Below, one piece after another: positions 1-14,700 of a stretch of DNA of 64,000 bases. The notes under the pieces are model-generated. The model did no database searches. It had not been told where the DNA came from and saw nothing but the letters and a program-made list of their open reading frames with translations. The translations under genes and the position numbers were made by a program. The first letter of the stretch is position 1. Each line of letters opens with the position of its first letter. Source of the DNA: Mastigias papua (Eukaryota > Cnidaria > Scyphozoa > Rhizostomeae > Mastigiidae); contig OZ025269.1 of NCBI GenBank assembly GCA_964019165.1, positions 5,979,379 to 6,043,378 on the forward strand, in the 5' to 3' direction.

Positions 1-1138
1 GCAATGGCCACATGTTTGATAATTCTCAATTTAGGCTACACTTTTTTTAATGAGAATCAGGTAATTTTTGGCCGAGGCTCAATGTTCTTAATTTTATCAT
101 AATTGTACAATCAAGCATTCGTAAAATTGTTCTTATGTCGAGAGTGATTTTTGCAAATATTTGAGATGCTACATGCATTATATGATTTCCAAGACATGTA
201 GTGGGGTTAATTAGTTACTTAGCAAAAAAGTCAAACTCACAACGAATGCACAACAAGTAATGGAACAAACGACACAAAAAGGTGTAATCTCGAAAGGTCT
301 ATGTCGCCATCGGAATGGCATTACGATCATTTTGAAAATGTAGCAGTGATTTTTTAATGTTTATAAGCAAAATCACGAGAATCTGTTTGCCTTAATAGTA
401 TTCGAGTGCTTGTGAAAATTTTAATCTGAGGCTGAGCATGTGCTAGTACTGGTCTTATTTTTGTTGCAAATCGAGCCTCGGTGTCCTTATAAAGTGTGTC
501 CGCATAAAATAGTAAAGTGTAATATGCTTCCCGCCAGATTACATGGTCTAGGCATAGTCATGGACTTGGCGTTTCATATGGCCTTTAGAGATTTGTCTCA
601 TTTGCAAATTTCTTTTAAGGGCCAAAGCCTCCTTTTCAGATAACGTATTAGCAAGTGGATCGTAGATACTGATCCATGCTGCTTGTTAGCGATAAGCCTC
701 ATTCCTTGCAAACGTCTTTTTGCTCTGTAAATAATACAGTGTTCTAGTACAATGTTCTAATCCAATGTTCTCTCCAGTTATTTTGATTGTCAAAGTCAGT
801 GGCTAGTCGGTACTTAGTGTTAGTTGTCTGACACAAGAATCTCTGAATTACGTCACTGGATCTAATTTCCATTCTTGGGAAATACTACGGAGCCAATCGG
901 ATATGAAACAGACTATTTCATTATCCATAACGCTTTGAACAGATATTCGGCGCTGATTGGTTTGATTTGATAGCGTTATTTTGCTAATATTTCAAGAAGG
1001 ACTAGGTTGCTATGCAAAACCCTTTTGCAAAACGGTGATCTTATAAGATCATTGCCAATCGCGCCATTGAGGATGGCACAGTCTTTTTTGTTAGGAGAAC
1101 CTTAGTATACTGCAATGCTGTGGACCTTTGTGTATGGT

Positions 1139-1441
1139 AAGCTTTGGTCAAACACATTCATAATTTCATCCAACGTTTCACGAAACATTTCCACCATCTG
1201 ATAATGCCTGGGCAGCGACACTGTTTAAGAAGCCTTTAGGAGCTTTCTACGCATGCCCAAGAATGAAACGGATGAGATGTTAGATGAACCGTTCAAATGC
1301 CTCCAAAATTTCAAAAACAGGGTTTGTGTTTGGTCTCGATCAAACTTCATCCAACAGCGCTTCGCACATGTTGCATGATCCATTGCCCAACATTTGTTTT
1401 GAGTGTGTTGGATGAAACATTGGATGCGTTTGACCAGGCCT
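1139..1441. repeat. Foldback (MITE-like) element with TGGTCAAAC inverted ends
   Basis: The left end reads AGCTTTGGTCAAACACATTC and the right end is its imperfect reverse complement (GCGTTTGACCAGGCCT). A second inverted pair lies just inside (TTTCATCCAACG on the left, TTGGATGAAAC on the right). The interior also carries inverted TCATCCAAC-type words. There is no coding capacity. The trinucleotide GTA flanks both sides and may be a target-site duplication. This is a non-autonomous DNA-transposon-like repeat; the superfamily is not assigned. Confidence 0.6.
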
Positions 1442-4267
1442 GTACACTGATATTTAATTAATTTTATAGTGGTGAAATTTCTGGTGCTTCAATGTTATTA
1501 GTGGTCTCACCGTTGGAACCCAGGAAAAGCTTCTCATCAACAGCATCATTCTTTTGCGTACTTTCATTGTGCTTTTAATCTTGTTTTGATTTTCTCATTT
1601 CTTGTTGATCATTGGCTCATACTGAAGTTGTAATTCCTTACAAGTAGACATGTGATACTCTTAGTTCTACCTCTTCGTGCCCTGAATCGACCAGCTTCTT
1701 TCACTGAAATATGTGTAGTTGTTAGAATCCGCTATCTGGTTTGACAGAGCTTTTGTAATCGGGCTCGGACTTGGCAAATGATGATCTTTTTCAGAATGAT
1801 AATCAGGATGAATAGGTTGGGTTTAACGTCAGTTGCGGATTTGTTATAAGTTTCATTTCAATTTCATTTCATGTCATTTCATGTCATTTCAGTTCATGTC
1901 ATTTCATATCGATTTCTGCTGCAAAACAAATATCAAACTCAGTTATAAAACAACTATCGAAATTAAAACAACGCAATAGACCTCTTCAAGATGGAACTGT
2001 CAAAGTAGGTAGACTAAGAAAGTAGGGGCCCTCTTCCCAGTTGTTATTCACATTGGTGGACACTTTCCTATTTATCGAAGACAACCAGGCCACTTGAGCC
2101 TGGGGGATGCTCTGGTGGAAACTTTTAGCAACCACGTCCTAAGCAGTTTCTTTTATCTAAAGATTATTAGCAGCGGATGCTCCCTCGTCATCCCAAGTGT
2201 CCGCTATTGGTTATGCATAGCTAGCTCGTGTTAATGACAGTTGCTTATTTAGTCTTACGTTAATTGTTGTCTTTTAAATAGAGTTAAGTTAATGCATTTT
2301 ATGGCCTTTTTTAGCTGAAAACTTGGAAGTAGAGTTTCTAAATTCAACTGGCATTGATGGTACATCTGCCGATTATTGTAAAATGGATTTATCGACTACC
2401 TATTTTGTATTTACTAGAATCAATATGCCAAAATGCTGACTAATCTACTGCCACTACGTAACACTGACTCACTCGAGTCTTTTTTGCTTCCTTGATTCTT
2501 GTGACTAGTTTGCAGCTATTTTTGTCTGGAACGTCGTGAGGCCTATTCAGGATCATGCTCCAAGAATAGGTCTGCTAGTTGTGTATTCTGTGAAAGACGT
2601 ATGTCTCGAGGCCTATTCACAAGAATGTACAGATATAGAGTATGCGCTGTACATTCGGGAGGCGATGACCATGTCATAAAACGTGACTGCTATTCCTACA
2701 CAGAGCTTTTCTCTTCACTTAGCTTTCGCTCTGCTTTTTCGTAATTTCATCCTCCACCGTCGCTATGTAGGCACGTTGTTTACACGAGATACGCAGATGC
2801 GAAGATAAGTCACAAGCAATGATATTGAAGCGCCGAAGGAGCTGGATTTCTCATATTCTGTTATTTTCCACCGCACAGACTCAAACGTTAAAAGGGCAAC
2901 AGGTTCGATTGGTATAAGGCCTAAGTATGGGGAATTTTATGTCGCAGAAAAGAGCAACGGCGTGTTCCTACAGAATACCAAAGTGAGTTTTTCAATCTGT
3001 TTTTAGGTAATATGGGATATTTCTAGTTACGAAGTGCCTGCATAAATGCACTGGACACAATCTCATTATATCAAATGCTAATGGGTCCATTGGATTAGGC
3101 CGCGTCTGATTTTTATTCAAAGCGTTTATTGTAAAGTCAGCGAAATTGCACTGTGTCTCAGGATTGCGCTTTTCGATGTTACTTGATTTTTTCTCTACTG
3201 CCAAATGATTATGTATCTTACTTTTCAAAGCATCGACAAGGTAAGTACTTTTTGAGTAGGGGTGTGGAGATCGGGTGTGTGAAGTGTCAAAATCACAATT
3301 TTTTCACGAAATGTGTGTTTAAATTTCTCTCTATGCCTGGAATTGTTTTTTTCTTTGTAAGATTTTTAACTCACATTAAGGAAAACAATTGACATCGTTG
3401 GTGGTTATCTTGGCTAGATTGCCTGGGCGTACTAAGGAAGAATTAGATGTCAAGTTTGGAAACTTTTTTAGCAATATTTCATAGAAATCATTTGGTTCTT
3501 GTTCCTAAATCAAAGCAGCTTTGAGAAAAAGTTAATTTTGCTCAATAGTCCTAGCTAGTAGCATTGCCTGTATTTAACTGCACTATTTTTACGTATGAAT
3601 GTTCTTATAAAGCTTCATGAGATTAGTTCATTCTGTGTATTTTCCTTTTACGAATTGCCAGAAAAATGAAAGTTCTGAAAATGAATTTAGAAACAATTAT
3701 TGGATTATGGAAATGAAATGCAATTTGATAATCACCTCCAGTATAATGACATTCACGTGCACTTTGCCCAGAATCAGAGCATGTTCCATGTGTGATATTC
3801 CAGAAGCTTTTTTGCCAAAGCATATGATTAATTCATTTGTTATTGGTGATGATGATTGAGCAGCAGTTTTGCCCGAAATTGAAAGCAATCGCATCAATCT
3901 ACTACTTTGTAAATAGCAATAGTGTTTGCAACTTTATCGATACATAACCAAACTTCTGCAAGAAGCATGGTGTCCTGGTGTAAAGGCAGATACAGTAGTA
4001 TTTACAAACAGGTCCGCTGAAGCAATGAATAAGACATTGAGTGTGAAGCCTGGCTTGCTGCTTTTGGGCATGGATTGGTGGCGTCGTTAATCGAAGCAAA
4101 AGCCATTTGGGCAAAACCTTGTTTTTATAGCAGTTTTGAAGTTTGCAGTGAGGTTTTAGCTTCAAAATGTTCAGAGGGGTTCACAATAAATTAAGCTACA
4201 GGGCACGGTTGGACAGCTTTCAGGCACTAGGGAGGACAATAACGATTTCTTGATTTCTAAGACGTTA

Positions 4268-4723
4268 CACGCTTTTTTTATAAGGAACCTAGCTAAAGGC
4301 CTAGTTCTAAAAGTTCCTTATTTTCGGACCTATTTTTATCAAATTCTAGTACTAAAAGTTCCTTAGTAGTTCCATAATATTCACTGCAGGTAGAGTGCCA
4401 CAAAATGGCACAGACACTAGAAAAGCATTGAAATTCTGAATTTTACCTTTAATTATAGCTAGAACTCAACCTCAAAAGCGCAAATGCGACAGAAAATAAG
4501 TTCTATATATGCAAAAGCATAATTTCAATCAAGGAGTATCATGTCTATTCCATTGATATGATCCAATGTAATGTAATCTTCACTTGCATCTGAGTACAGC
4601 ACTCGGAATTTGAAAATGGAAAGTTCCTTAGGGATTTTTCCTTCAGTAGTATAAGTTCTTTAAATATTTCGGCCTTCTACATGTAGGTTCCTTATAAAAT
4701 GGTTCCTTATAAAAAAAAGCGTG
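4268..4723. mobile_element. MITE with T-rich inverted ends and TA target duplication (copy A)
   Basis: The left end starts CACGCTTTTTTTATAAGG and continues to AACC; the right end is the same sequence inverted (GGTTCCTTATAAAA... to GCGTG), 22-23 bp with one T-length difference. Both ends are flanked by TA (4266-4267 and 4724-4725), as in Tc1/mariner-type insertions. The interior has several AAGTTCCTTA words and no open frame. Two further copies lie at 9525-9987 and 54812-55132. Confidence 0.75.
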
Positions 4724-5014
4724 TATTCAAGGCGTGATCGCTCACGTCAGGGACAGATAACCCCCGGCCTTAGTACTTACTCCGGCCCGCAGGAGAATTT
4801 TTAGTGAACCGTTGACTTTGAAGATTTTGGCCTCTAAATAACTGTAGTAATGGCGAGTCTTCTGTGGCCCGCTCATATTATGTGTATTGAAACTAAGAAC
4901 AAGGCTTCTTCTCTTTTACTACCTCCACAAGCCAGGGTATTGATGGCTCCCATCGAGAAAAGGCTGCTCTTTCCTGACCTGGATGTATACAAAAGTGTAA
5001 TTAATTTCCAATAA

Positions 5015-5158
<144 letters not shown>

Positions 5159-8100
5159 TTTTCAACTATAGCGAAGCTAACTTTCACCCATATTTAACAG
5201 TAGAATTGCATTCCTTTATGGCATTCATTTCCTCCTGTTACACTTGTCAATATTGCCATCGTTTTAATTATGGTTTATGATTTAATTATTTAATTATGAT
5301 CTAATTAAGATTCAAAAGTGCCCCTTTGAAGCCCAAAATGGGTGTGGTAATGTGCCCCTTTTAGAACTTGGCCCCCCCCATTTTTTAGATGCTTCCTACG
5401 TCCATGGGTATACTTTGGTGTTGTTCGCTCTCGACTCTCATTTCGTTTTGCAAAAGTTGAACTTTCAGGGACTGAGATATGTTGCCTCGCCATTTCCTTG
5501 TATTTGACACAGGAGTCTCTTTGCACTGCATTGTCACAGATGCAACAATTAGATTTATAAGAAACCATAAGAACTAGTTTTAGAGTAGCCTTGCTGCATA
5601 TGATGTTACAATCATGCATCTATGCAGGCGAAGTTCAGAGACACTGCAGTAATATCTGTCTTTGGTTTTTGCTCATTTACTAAGGGAACGTTAGAATGCA
5701 TTCAATTTAAGCGAGACAGTTTCCTTTCTTTGCCCATATTTTCAAAGGCTTTTAGGGGTACTGTTTATAATTCAGAGAAAGAGCCAACGACCGTAGTCTA
5801 TTCCAAATTAAGCCTTACTTTCGGTGGTGCTTGTATCAAGCTTACTTCCAAAATTGAAGTTTGGAGAATCATGAGAATTGAGAAGATTAAATATAGATAT
5901 TGGTGTGATTAAGAAGTTAATGGCCTGTCCAAATGGATATAACTTTTTATCTATTATTACACCTCATCCCTTACTTTAGTAACGGCCATAGATTTACATA
6001 TCTTCTTTACTTTTCATCATCATTTTTCTCTTAAATTATAACCTTTCATTTATTCGTTTTGTTAGTGAACTACATCATGACATTGCTAGTACTTGTTCGT
6101 TGACAGTCAAGCGGTCTTTGTTGTTAGTAGATATTCTTACGCTAATCAGGCTTATCATAAGTGCTTTGACTAATTGAGAACTGTTACAGGTTCTGAAGGA
6201 AAGCTAGTAGAATGGGATGAGATAGGATGGTTACATAAAATGGATGATATTGGTCACAATGAATTTAAAGATAGTGTATGACATGTTCAAGGAGAGTAAG
6301 CCAGCTGCAAAAAGTGCTTTTTTATGATATTAGCTTCTTTTGTTTATTATGTTTCCTTGGAGTTCCATATTCTAATGAATATCATTATTTAATTAAGAAT
6401 AGAGTTCAGTTTGTTACGATAATGTTCATTTTATCTTATAGCTTTTAGAAGCCCAATTTGAAACTGCTGCAGGATGCTCCCTACCCTTTTAGACATAAGA
6501 ATATAACACACCTGTACTGGGTATGACGATCATAACCACGGCGTCACTGGGGGCTAGGACTCCAACCCTCCCTTACTTTTTTCCAGCCAGCGATTTTTCT
6601 AGCTTTTATCAAGCAATTTTATTGCCCGTAGCCCCAAGTTTTAATTTGGCGGTGCCTTGCCTGGATCAGGACATTTTTGGTGTACTGTCTACTGAGGAAA
6701 GTTCCTAGTAGGCCCAATGGTTTTCTTAATGGTGGCCGGTAAAATCAATGAATCCCCCCCCCCATTTGTTTGGTCCACTCATACATTTTGTTGAGGAAAG
6801 AATGATTTTCTTTATGGCTTTTATAGTCATGGCAATACATGGCAGTATGATTTTATCACTGTGAACACGAAATGTTTTACCTACTCTCTAGTATTGTGTT
6901 TTACAATCACTGAAATCCTTCGATTCGCAAAAACTGTGCGGAGAAGAGCTTTCTAATGTGATCTACCACATGGAACATTTTGTAGAGATCCTTGTCAGCT
7001 GCAGTGATTTGCTTGACTTTAATCATAATTCCAGTTACTACTAAAATGGCATTGTGTATTTCGATTGTGTTTGAAGATTCTCTTTGACTCTGTTGCCGAT
7101 ATTGAAAGTCCACGAGGAGCTAATTCACTTGCCGGGATCAGATTCAGCGCAATTATCGTAAATGGTTTTGTGGACTACATATGATTTTCACGTTTACTCT
7201 CAATTTATTCTTGAACCGGATTATTGTGGGTTTCAACTGTAGTATTCTGGGGGCATCAAGGATTACAGGTAGTCAACTAAAACAATTGCAAAGTTTAGAT
7301 TTTCATGATGTTTTTCAGGAGTTTGAATGTGTAAAGGGAACGGATATTTCTTATTAGTTGTTGTTATAGCTTTCTAACTTAAAGCAAAGAGTTGAGGGGT
7401 AATTAGGGCAATATCCCTTACTTTGCTTTGAGATTTTTAGATAAATGTAGGAAATCGAGATCTTTCTCCAGCGCCATACTTCCCCAAGACTAGTCTCTTA
7501 GCTCAATTCTCTGTATTATCTTCTCTACAAGAAATTTGAGATATCGAGGATTGTTTGCTAGCAAATTGTTCAACGTTCTGAGAAATTGCTTCATTTGGTG
7601 CTATAGAGGACATAGCACATCAGTGCAATTGATGGCGATTTTTGCACACCCAACAACTAAAGTACCTCGAGACATTCAATGCTACATTTTTTGTGGCCGC
7701 GCCAAGGCCAAGTATTGATATGATAATAACGTGCACTTAGAAATTTAAAGTTTATCTGTGAATTCTCCTACTCAGCTTATAGTAAGTACCGCCATTTTGT
7801 GCCACCACGCAGTAGTTTCTCGTAGTAATTTCGAAATCTGGTGAGTTTTTGATGGCATCAGCATCAGCATGGCAGAAAATCTTGTTTTTACGGTATGTCA
7901 GGCAAAATTTGGTTATGGAAAGTACAGTTGACCTTCTCATCATAGCAGGCCTGCCTTTCTATCCCATCGCTTTTTCTGGTTTTACTTCAGGGTTTTACTT
8001 CACGAGCAAACAACTAGAAAAAGAGTCAAAAAAGCCACCTTGCGATGAATTCAATAATGTCTAGATTTATTTGTAAACATTCAATTATGGCGAAAAGAGC

Positions 8101-8440
8101 TGGTTGTTGGACGCCACGTGGCGTTGAGTGTTTGTTTAATCTGTCGCCGCCGCCTTTTGTTTTAGTAGACTAGAACCAATGGACTAATTTTCGTTTCTGA
8201 TTATGATTGAGTACATTTTCTAAGGAGCAAATGCAGCTTTCATATCACTGTATAATTTTGCCTTTCGTCATCCTTTTTCTGTAGACGTTTTATTTGCATA
8301 CTATGAATTGCACCATGCAAATCTTACAGAATAGTATTAATTTTGTCTATCTGTGAGTCATGATTGACGATTTTTTCAACACTCTTCCACCTCCAGATAT
8401 TTCCAATAAATGATTGTGCAGATGTAGGGTTAGATGCTTT

Positions 8441-8585
8441 GTTTATGATATGACGTCATGCTCACCATCGCTTCATACCATATTTGAAGTACTATGATAT
8501 TTTGATTCTTTCGATTTTTCATTTATGATGTGACGTCATGCTCAACGCCGTGTCATTCCATGCAAGAAGTTCTGTGATATTTTCT
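8441..8585. repeat. 80-bp tandem duplication carrying two TGACGTCA palindromes
   Basis: Unit 1 (8441-8520) and unit 2 (8521-8585, slightly shorter) share TTTATGAT.TGACGTCATG, then CTCA and diverged but alignable sequence to TGATATTTT. Each unit contains the perfect palindrome TGACGTCA, the cyclic-AMP response element consensus. A regulatory function is not shown. Confidence 0.6.
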
Positions 8586-9524
8586 TTCTTCTTTCTTTCT
8601 TTAACAATTTCTGTTACTTCTTTGAAAGGAATCAGAATTTTGCCCCCCTGATATTCATGTCACTCTGGCCTATTCCCATCAACATAAGCTTACATAAGTG
8701 TTTGGACTTGTTCCGGTTCAGGTGCTGTCGTGTGAAGATAAAATCTTTTTCAGGATCATTTTACAGTGTCATGCTGCCTCATTCACATGTACCGTCCTCA
8801 TACATTTCCTTGACCTTTCGTTTTGAAAGGAGAGCCTAGAAGCTGAGTTGAGAAATGAGTTCTTTTCGCATTGCTTCTGTATTTCCCACTTATTTCTGTC
8901 AACATTGCATTAGCAGAGAGAATCAAAGGACTTAGAATCAATAAGGATAAGACCCCAATTTAGCTTTCATGCCCGGGAGGCGATACTGGGCTAATTGTAA
9001 AGGACTATTTTGTTCTATAACCGTCAAAATTTACCATAATCTGTCTTGTTTAATTATTCCTTATCTGTACTGGGATTTAAGGTGGATTTGGCGCTTCATA
9101 TATTTTGCAATTATTTCTATGCAATGTGTGCAGGGTTTACCTCCATGAAATCTGGAACGGTGTGGTTTTTGGTAAATGATTCAGTTGCTGTTTCATGAAT
9201 TCAGTGTGGTTAAAGATTATGCTATCTGAGGTCCTGCAATATTAATATTTGTTTAACTCTCTATGACTCTGTTTTGTTTGTATTATCAAGATTCTTCCCT
9301 CGTCCTCATAATGTACCAACCATTTGCATCTTAAATGCGTGTATGTCCCGTTCTATCAAGAGCAATGAAACAGGCAAATACGCGTTTATTTATAGGCAAG
9401 GCCTAGTCATTATCATATGATGCAACTCAGCAACACTTCCGGGTGTGTCAATTACATACTTTTTATTCCTTTTTATTCCTAATAATGCTAAATATCGCTA
9501 AAATTTACGAAAAATGTAAGAATA

Positions 9525-9987
9525 CACTCTCTTTTTTTATAAGAACAATTTGATAAGAATGCGAGCCTCAAAATTTATGAAAAATTAAGAACACATTAAC
9601 AACAAGCTGAGGCTGAAGCACTGTCGTAAAATGATTTGCAACTGATATAAAAACTTTTTAAGCTCAACAATGTTTGCTAAACGTCCTCGAAACACCCACA
9701 TCATCAGTGTGTAGAACAAGTGGTATGTGTACAGAGAGTTTTAGCAAGGATTATACATCTGTAAGAATGTATATATTCTGCCTTCTGCTGATGTTCCTGA
9801 AAGTATGTAATACCTGTTTCATAAATATCAAATGTTCTCTTGTATATTATATTGTCTAATGTCTACATTGCTTACACCCCAATAATTTAAGAATAACTTA
9901 AGAGCAATTGAGCCTCAAAATTTTTTGGAAAAATTAGGAACAGTCAGCCCGAACCTCAATTTTACTGGTTCTTTTGAAAAAAGAGTG
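9525..9987. mobile_element. MITE with T-rich inverted ends and TA target duplication (copy B)
   Basis: The left end is CACTCTCTTTTTTTATAAG; the right end is its imperfect inverse, ending AAAAAAGAGTG. TA dinucleotides flank both sides (9523-9524 and 9988-9989). Length is 463 bp, close to the 456 bp of copy A. The interior words GAGCCTCAAAATTT and AAAAATTA.GAAC recur in copy C (54812-55132), so B and C belong to one family. No coding capacity. Confidence 0.7.
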
Positions 9988-11511
9988 TATTCTTGGGCTC
10001 AAGGTCAGATAAGTTTTAGAATGTTAAAACTCGGCAAAAAATTAGGTATTCTTACAAAAAAATGTGTGCTTTACATAAATATTCAAGGCTTAGCAGAAAG
10101 CCAGGTATTCTTGTGAACATAGTGTGTATCACCAAAATTCTGGGCAGACTCCTGTACTATTTCTATGCAAACTTCGTTGGGATGTTATTACAGTGTCGAT
10201 TCGTTCTGATATTTCACAAACATGTGCCATAATTCAATGTCTCAACCTCAGCTGTTGTCAAATTAGAAATAAGGTCAGGCCCCCTGTTTCTTTGAGGAAT
10301 TGATGGAGGAAGTACTTTACGCTATTGTGTCTCGGAAGACGTTCTCAACCAGAACATTTATCGGGATTTGTGGAGGTTTTCAGACAATCAACAAACAGCC
10401 GATTTCGAAACTAAACACCTAGTGATGTAGGAATAACTCAACAAAAGTATGTATTTCATATCGACGAGAGGATGGTAAATTATATAGATTGGCCTGCATA
10501 TGTAGCAATATTATTAGGGGAGAGGGGAATACTGTGCCACGATAGCTTTTAGTTCTAAGTAAGGAACTATCTTTGATTATTAATCATTTACTCCTTATCA
10601 TATGCAGGAGCCCTTGGTTTCAAGTAGCATGTGAAACTTTTCGGCTGTCTCACAGTGAGGAGAACATCTGTGAAAATATCACCAATAGCACTCCAGGACT
10701 GATCACAAGTTCTTACATTAGTGAATAGAATGTGGAACGGCCTCTCTGTCAATTAGTTTTCTCTTGTTTTCCTTCCTCGTCGGGGTACATCCTTAGCTGA
10801 AATTATTGTCATTTTTACTTCATGTTTTGATAGAATGTGCATGAGAGGATCCTCTTGTATTCGATTGTGCCCTATTCTAAACTGGAGGATACCTCCCTCC
10901 AATGTTTCGGACAAAAACTCAATAGAAACATACTCTTTCCGCAATGGATAATCTCTGGTCTAAGGTTGTGTGAGAAACTCAAATGAAGGTGTGCTCGATG
11001 GCACTTCAATCGTGCAGTTATTATACTCGCATCCGGTTTGATTTTCAAGTGATTATCGATGTCGAATGAGTCTTTAATCGGTGATAAAAAACACGGACTG
11101 TCTGAGTTGCGTTCAGGCCATGACATAAAATACGGACCGTGGGGTCTTAGGTATACAATACTGACCAGGAGCATAGGCGCGATTAGCATAGCGGTATTGA
11201 CTAGTAAACACACTCATGGTGTTTGTTCAAAATCGTTTGTTTACTCAGAAAAGGGGGCTCGCTACTCATTTATCCAACAAAAGAGCGCATACTGCTTTCC
11301 AAACCGTTATCTCCTTATTCACGAAAGCCTTCGTTCTACATGACAGATACGTTAATCACATACATGTGATCGTCTTTCATTCACATTGGTGCATGTCTAT
11401 GCGTAGGTAACTTGAAGTAGAACCTTCCCACTATCTATTTATAACGTAGGGTTTACGCATTCAGTCGATGTTCATTTCGTTTAATAGTTAATGAATATTC
11501 TTGTTTTCTAG

Positions 11512-11752
11512 CCAAAGTGCAATTCACACTGCGTGTATTGGTTGTCTGAAAGCCCTTATGAATAATTCTGTGAGTATTATTATGTATTAGATTGAACAGA
11601 TAGCAAGCTAATTGCTCGACAGTACGCGGCACTACTGCAAAGTAGCCGCAATTAACGCTGATCTCAGATGTTAATCTTCGTTTGCGTTTAGCAGAAATTG
11701 GTATCAAACCAGTCATCAGCCGTCATCCCATCATTTTCATCCTGCATCATCA

Positions 11753-11798
<46 letters not shown>

Positions 11799-14700
11799 AT
11801 ACATTCGCAAATGGCTTGATCTACCAATTTGTGCCACCCTCAGTAGCACTTTTCTTCCCTGTAATAAGTTTGGTTTGAATATTTTTCCTCCATCTGTTAA
11901 GTTCTCTGAGTGTCAAACTGTTTTACGTATTGCTTTAAAGTCATCGCCAAATGCAGACATTAGAGGTCTTTGGAAGGATACTAGCAATGGTCCGAATTTG
12001 CAGTATGATGCATATCGCAATACAAAAGATGTTCTGAAGTCTTTCCGTTGTAAACAGGAGGAGAAGCTAAACGACCATCTTGTATCACAAGGCTCTTTCT
12101 TCTCTGCAGTTAAATCGCAAGCACTTCCTAAACTTAATTCCATGTGGTCTTCTGCTCAAGGACACTTGCCTAAGAATATTTTTAATTTTACGATCAAATA
12201 CATGAATAATAGCCTCCCGACTAAGATAAACCTCTGCAAATGGGGGCTTTCTTCTACTTACGATTGTTCCTTTTGTCTAAAGCCAGAATCTCTTCTTCAC
12301 GTTGTAGCTGGATGCTCCACATATCTTAATGACGGCCGCTTCACTTGGCGTCACAACTCAATGCTTCAGTTTATTGCAAACTCCTTTAAATCAGTCCCTG
12401 ATTCAGTTCTTTATGTGGATCTCCCTGGCTTTATTACCCCTTCAGTACTTTCTGGGTATTCTCTTCGTCCTGATCTTCTCCTCACTATCTCTAAAAAATG
12501 CCTCTATATTCTGGAATTGACTGTTGGATTTGAAACTAATCTGTTGACCAATGCTGTACGTAAAGCCAAAAAGTATGAAGATTTGATAAGACTCCAACAA
12601 CATCAGTTTGATAGTGTTAAGTTTATCAGTCTGTCTATTAGTACTTTAGGAGTCTTCTCTCTTCAGTCTAATGACTTTCTTATCATGCTCAAAGAGATTG
12701 GTTTTGACGACAAACATATAAACTATATTACAAGGACATTAACAGGCATTGCCATACGATCTACATACTACGTGTTTTGCAAACGAGGGAAAGAATGGGA
12801 AAGTCCAGAGCTTCTATTTATTTAATTAAGCTATATTATTGCTGCTTAGAGATATTGTTGTTGTTGTTGTTATTTTTGTTTTTTTTTTTTTTTTTTGTTT
12901 TTTTTTTTTTTTTTTTTTTTTGTTTATAATTTCTTACATTATAACGATAGTATTGACCAATTGTAAACTACCTAGACATAGTGAGGTTTATGATTGTATG
13001 TAGAGAATTTGAAAATATGAAGTTTCCATTATTATGTATTAGATACTTTTACTAACATCCAATATGATCAATACAGAAACACCAAGCAAGTTCTCAAATC
13101 TATTCAAAGCCATCACCACCATCGTATTACAAATGACTTAACATCGCAGGGATTAGTTATTTCATCCATCCTTAAATTTGCTTCTAAATCTACTACTACA
13201 CTATGGTCAATTGTTCATCAGAAAATGCCAAAGAACATCTTTAACTTCACTCTTAAATATTTAAATAACACTCTAGCCACTCGCAAAAACCTCTGTAAAT
13301 GGTCCATTGTTCAGTCATCAGCATGTTCTTTCTGTCTTCAGTCCGAAACTTTACAACATATTGTATCTAGTTGCAAGATGTACCTTGAACACGGAAGATA
13401 TACTTGGAGACACGATTCTGTTCTTAATTTCATAGCCAAGTCCCTGTCTGTAATACCAGATTGTTCACTGTACGCTGATCTTAACTCTTTTCTATCCCCT
13501 TCTATTATCACAGGTAGTTCCTTCCGGCCTGACCTTATCTTACTCACTAACGATAACATCTTATATGTTCTTGAGCTCACCATTGGCTTTGAAACTAATA
13601 TCAAAATCAATAGTGATCGTAAGGCCTCTAAATATTATCCTCTAAGACAAACTTTACTCTCAAAATATAATCAAGTCTCATTTATTAACCTTTCGCTAGG
13701 TGCCCTTGGTACTATTGGTGCGTCCTCTGAATCTTTTGTTAACCTTCTCAAATCTTTAGGTTTTAATAACAATTCACAAAAACACATTCTGTCCCAACTT
13801 ATCAACATCACTATTAGATGTACTTACTTTATATTCTGTTGCCGCAATAAATCATGGACAAATCCCGACTTATTGGAAATATGAAATCATTATTATTATT
13901 ATTTTTATTTGTATTTAATTTTTGTTTTTTTTTGTCTATACTCGTTACTATTGATGTTATCTACTTTATATATATTTTTATGTAATCTATGCTTGTTTAG
14001 TATACCTGACAGCCAGTTGTACGTTGCCTAATTTAGTGAGACGTATGATTGTAGTATTTAGTTGTTATATTTTATAAATTCGAAGTTTTAAAAAAATTAT
14101 TATTATTATTATTATTTGGACTAAGGTTCATTGCAATATGCCTAGAAACATATTTAACTTTATAGTTAAGTATATCAATAATACTCTTCCTACTAAGAAG
14201 AATCTATGCAAATGGTCCCTCTCCCCCACATCTGCATGCTCTTTCTGCTTCCAATCTGAGACTCTTCAACATGTTGTTTCCAGTTGCAAATCCTATCTTC
14301 AAGATGGTAGATATACCTGGCGTCATAATTCCGTCCTTTTACATCTTGCGAAAACTCTCTCATCAGTAGTCAATAGCACATTTTATGCAGATCTTCCCTT
14401 TTTTCCATCTCCTTCTTTGATAACTGGTGATTCTCTTCGTCCAGACCTAGTCTTAGTAAGTAACAGTTCATGCGTTTACCTGCTAGAAGTCACTGTTGGC
14501 TTTGAATCAAATATACAGATAAATAGTGACCGTAAGGCTACTAAATATCTCCCTCTTATTGCTGACCTCCAAAATTCTTATTCTACTGTGAAACTTATAA
14601 ATCTCTCCATGAGTGCTCTCGGAATACTTGGAACGTCTTCTGAGTCCTTTCCATCAATGCTCAGAGACTTAAACTTCGATGATACTACCAAACATAAAAT

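Noticed and set aside
10300..10385. Possible upstream DAAM exon (ELMEEVLY-like peptide)
   Set aside because: Does not match the DAAM sequence expected before IHTACIGC and lacks convincing splice sites.
10872..11343. Overlapping frames of about 94-113 residues on both strands
   Set aside because: No domain resemblance and mutually overlapping; not linked in phase to the DAAM exon at 11512.
11698..11796. Apparent N-terminus of the copy 1 retrotransposon protein, including a polyisoleucine run
   Set aside because: It is flanking intron plus the ATT microsatellite read in frame; element homology begins at 11797.
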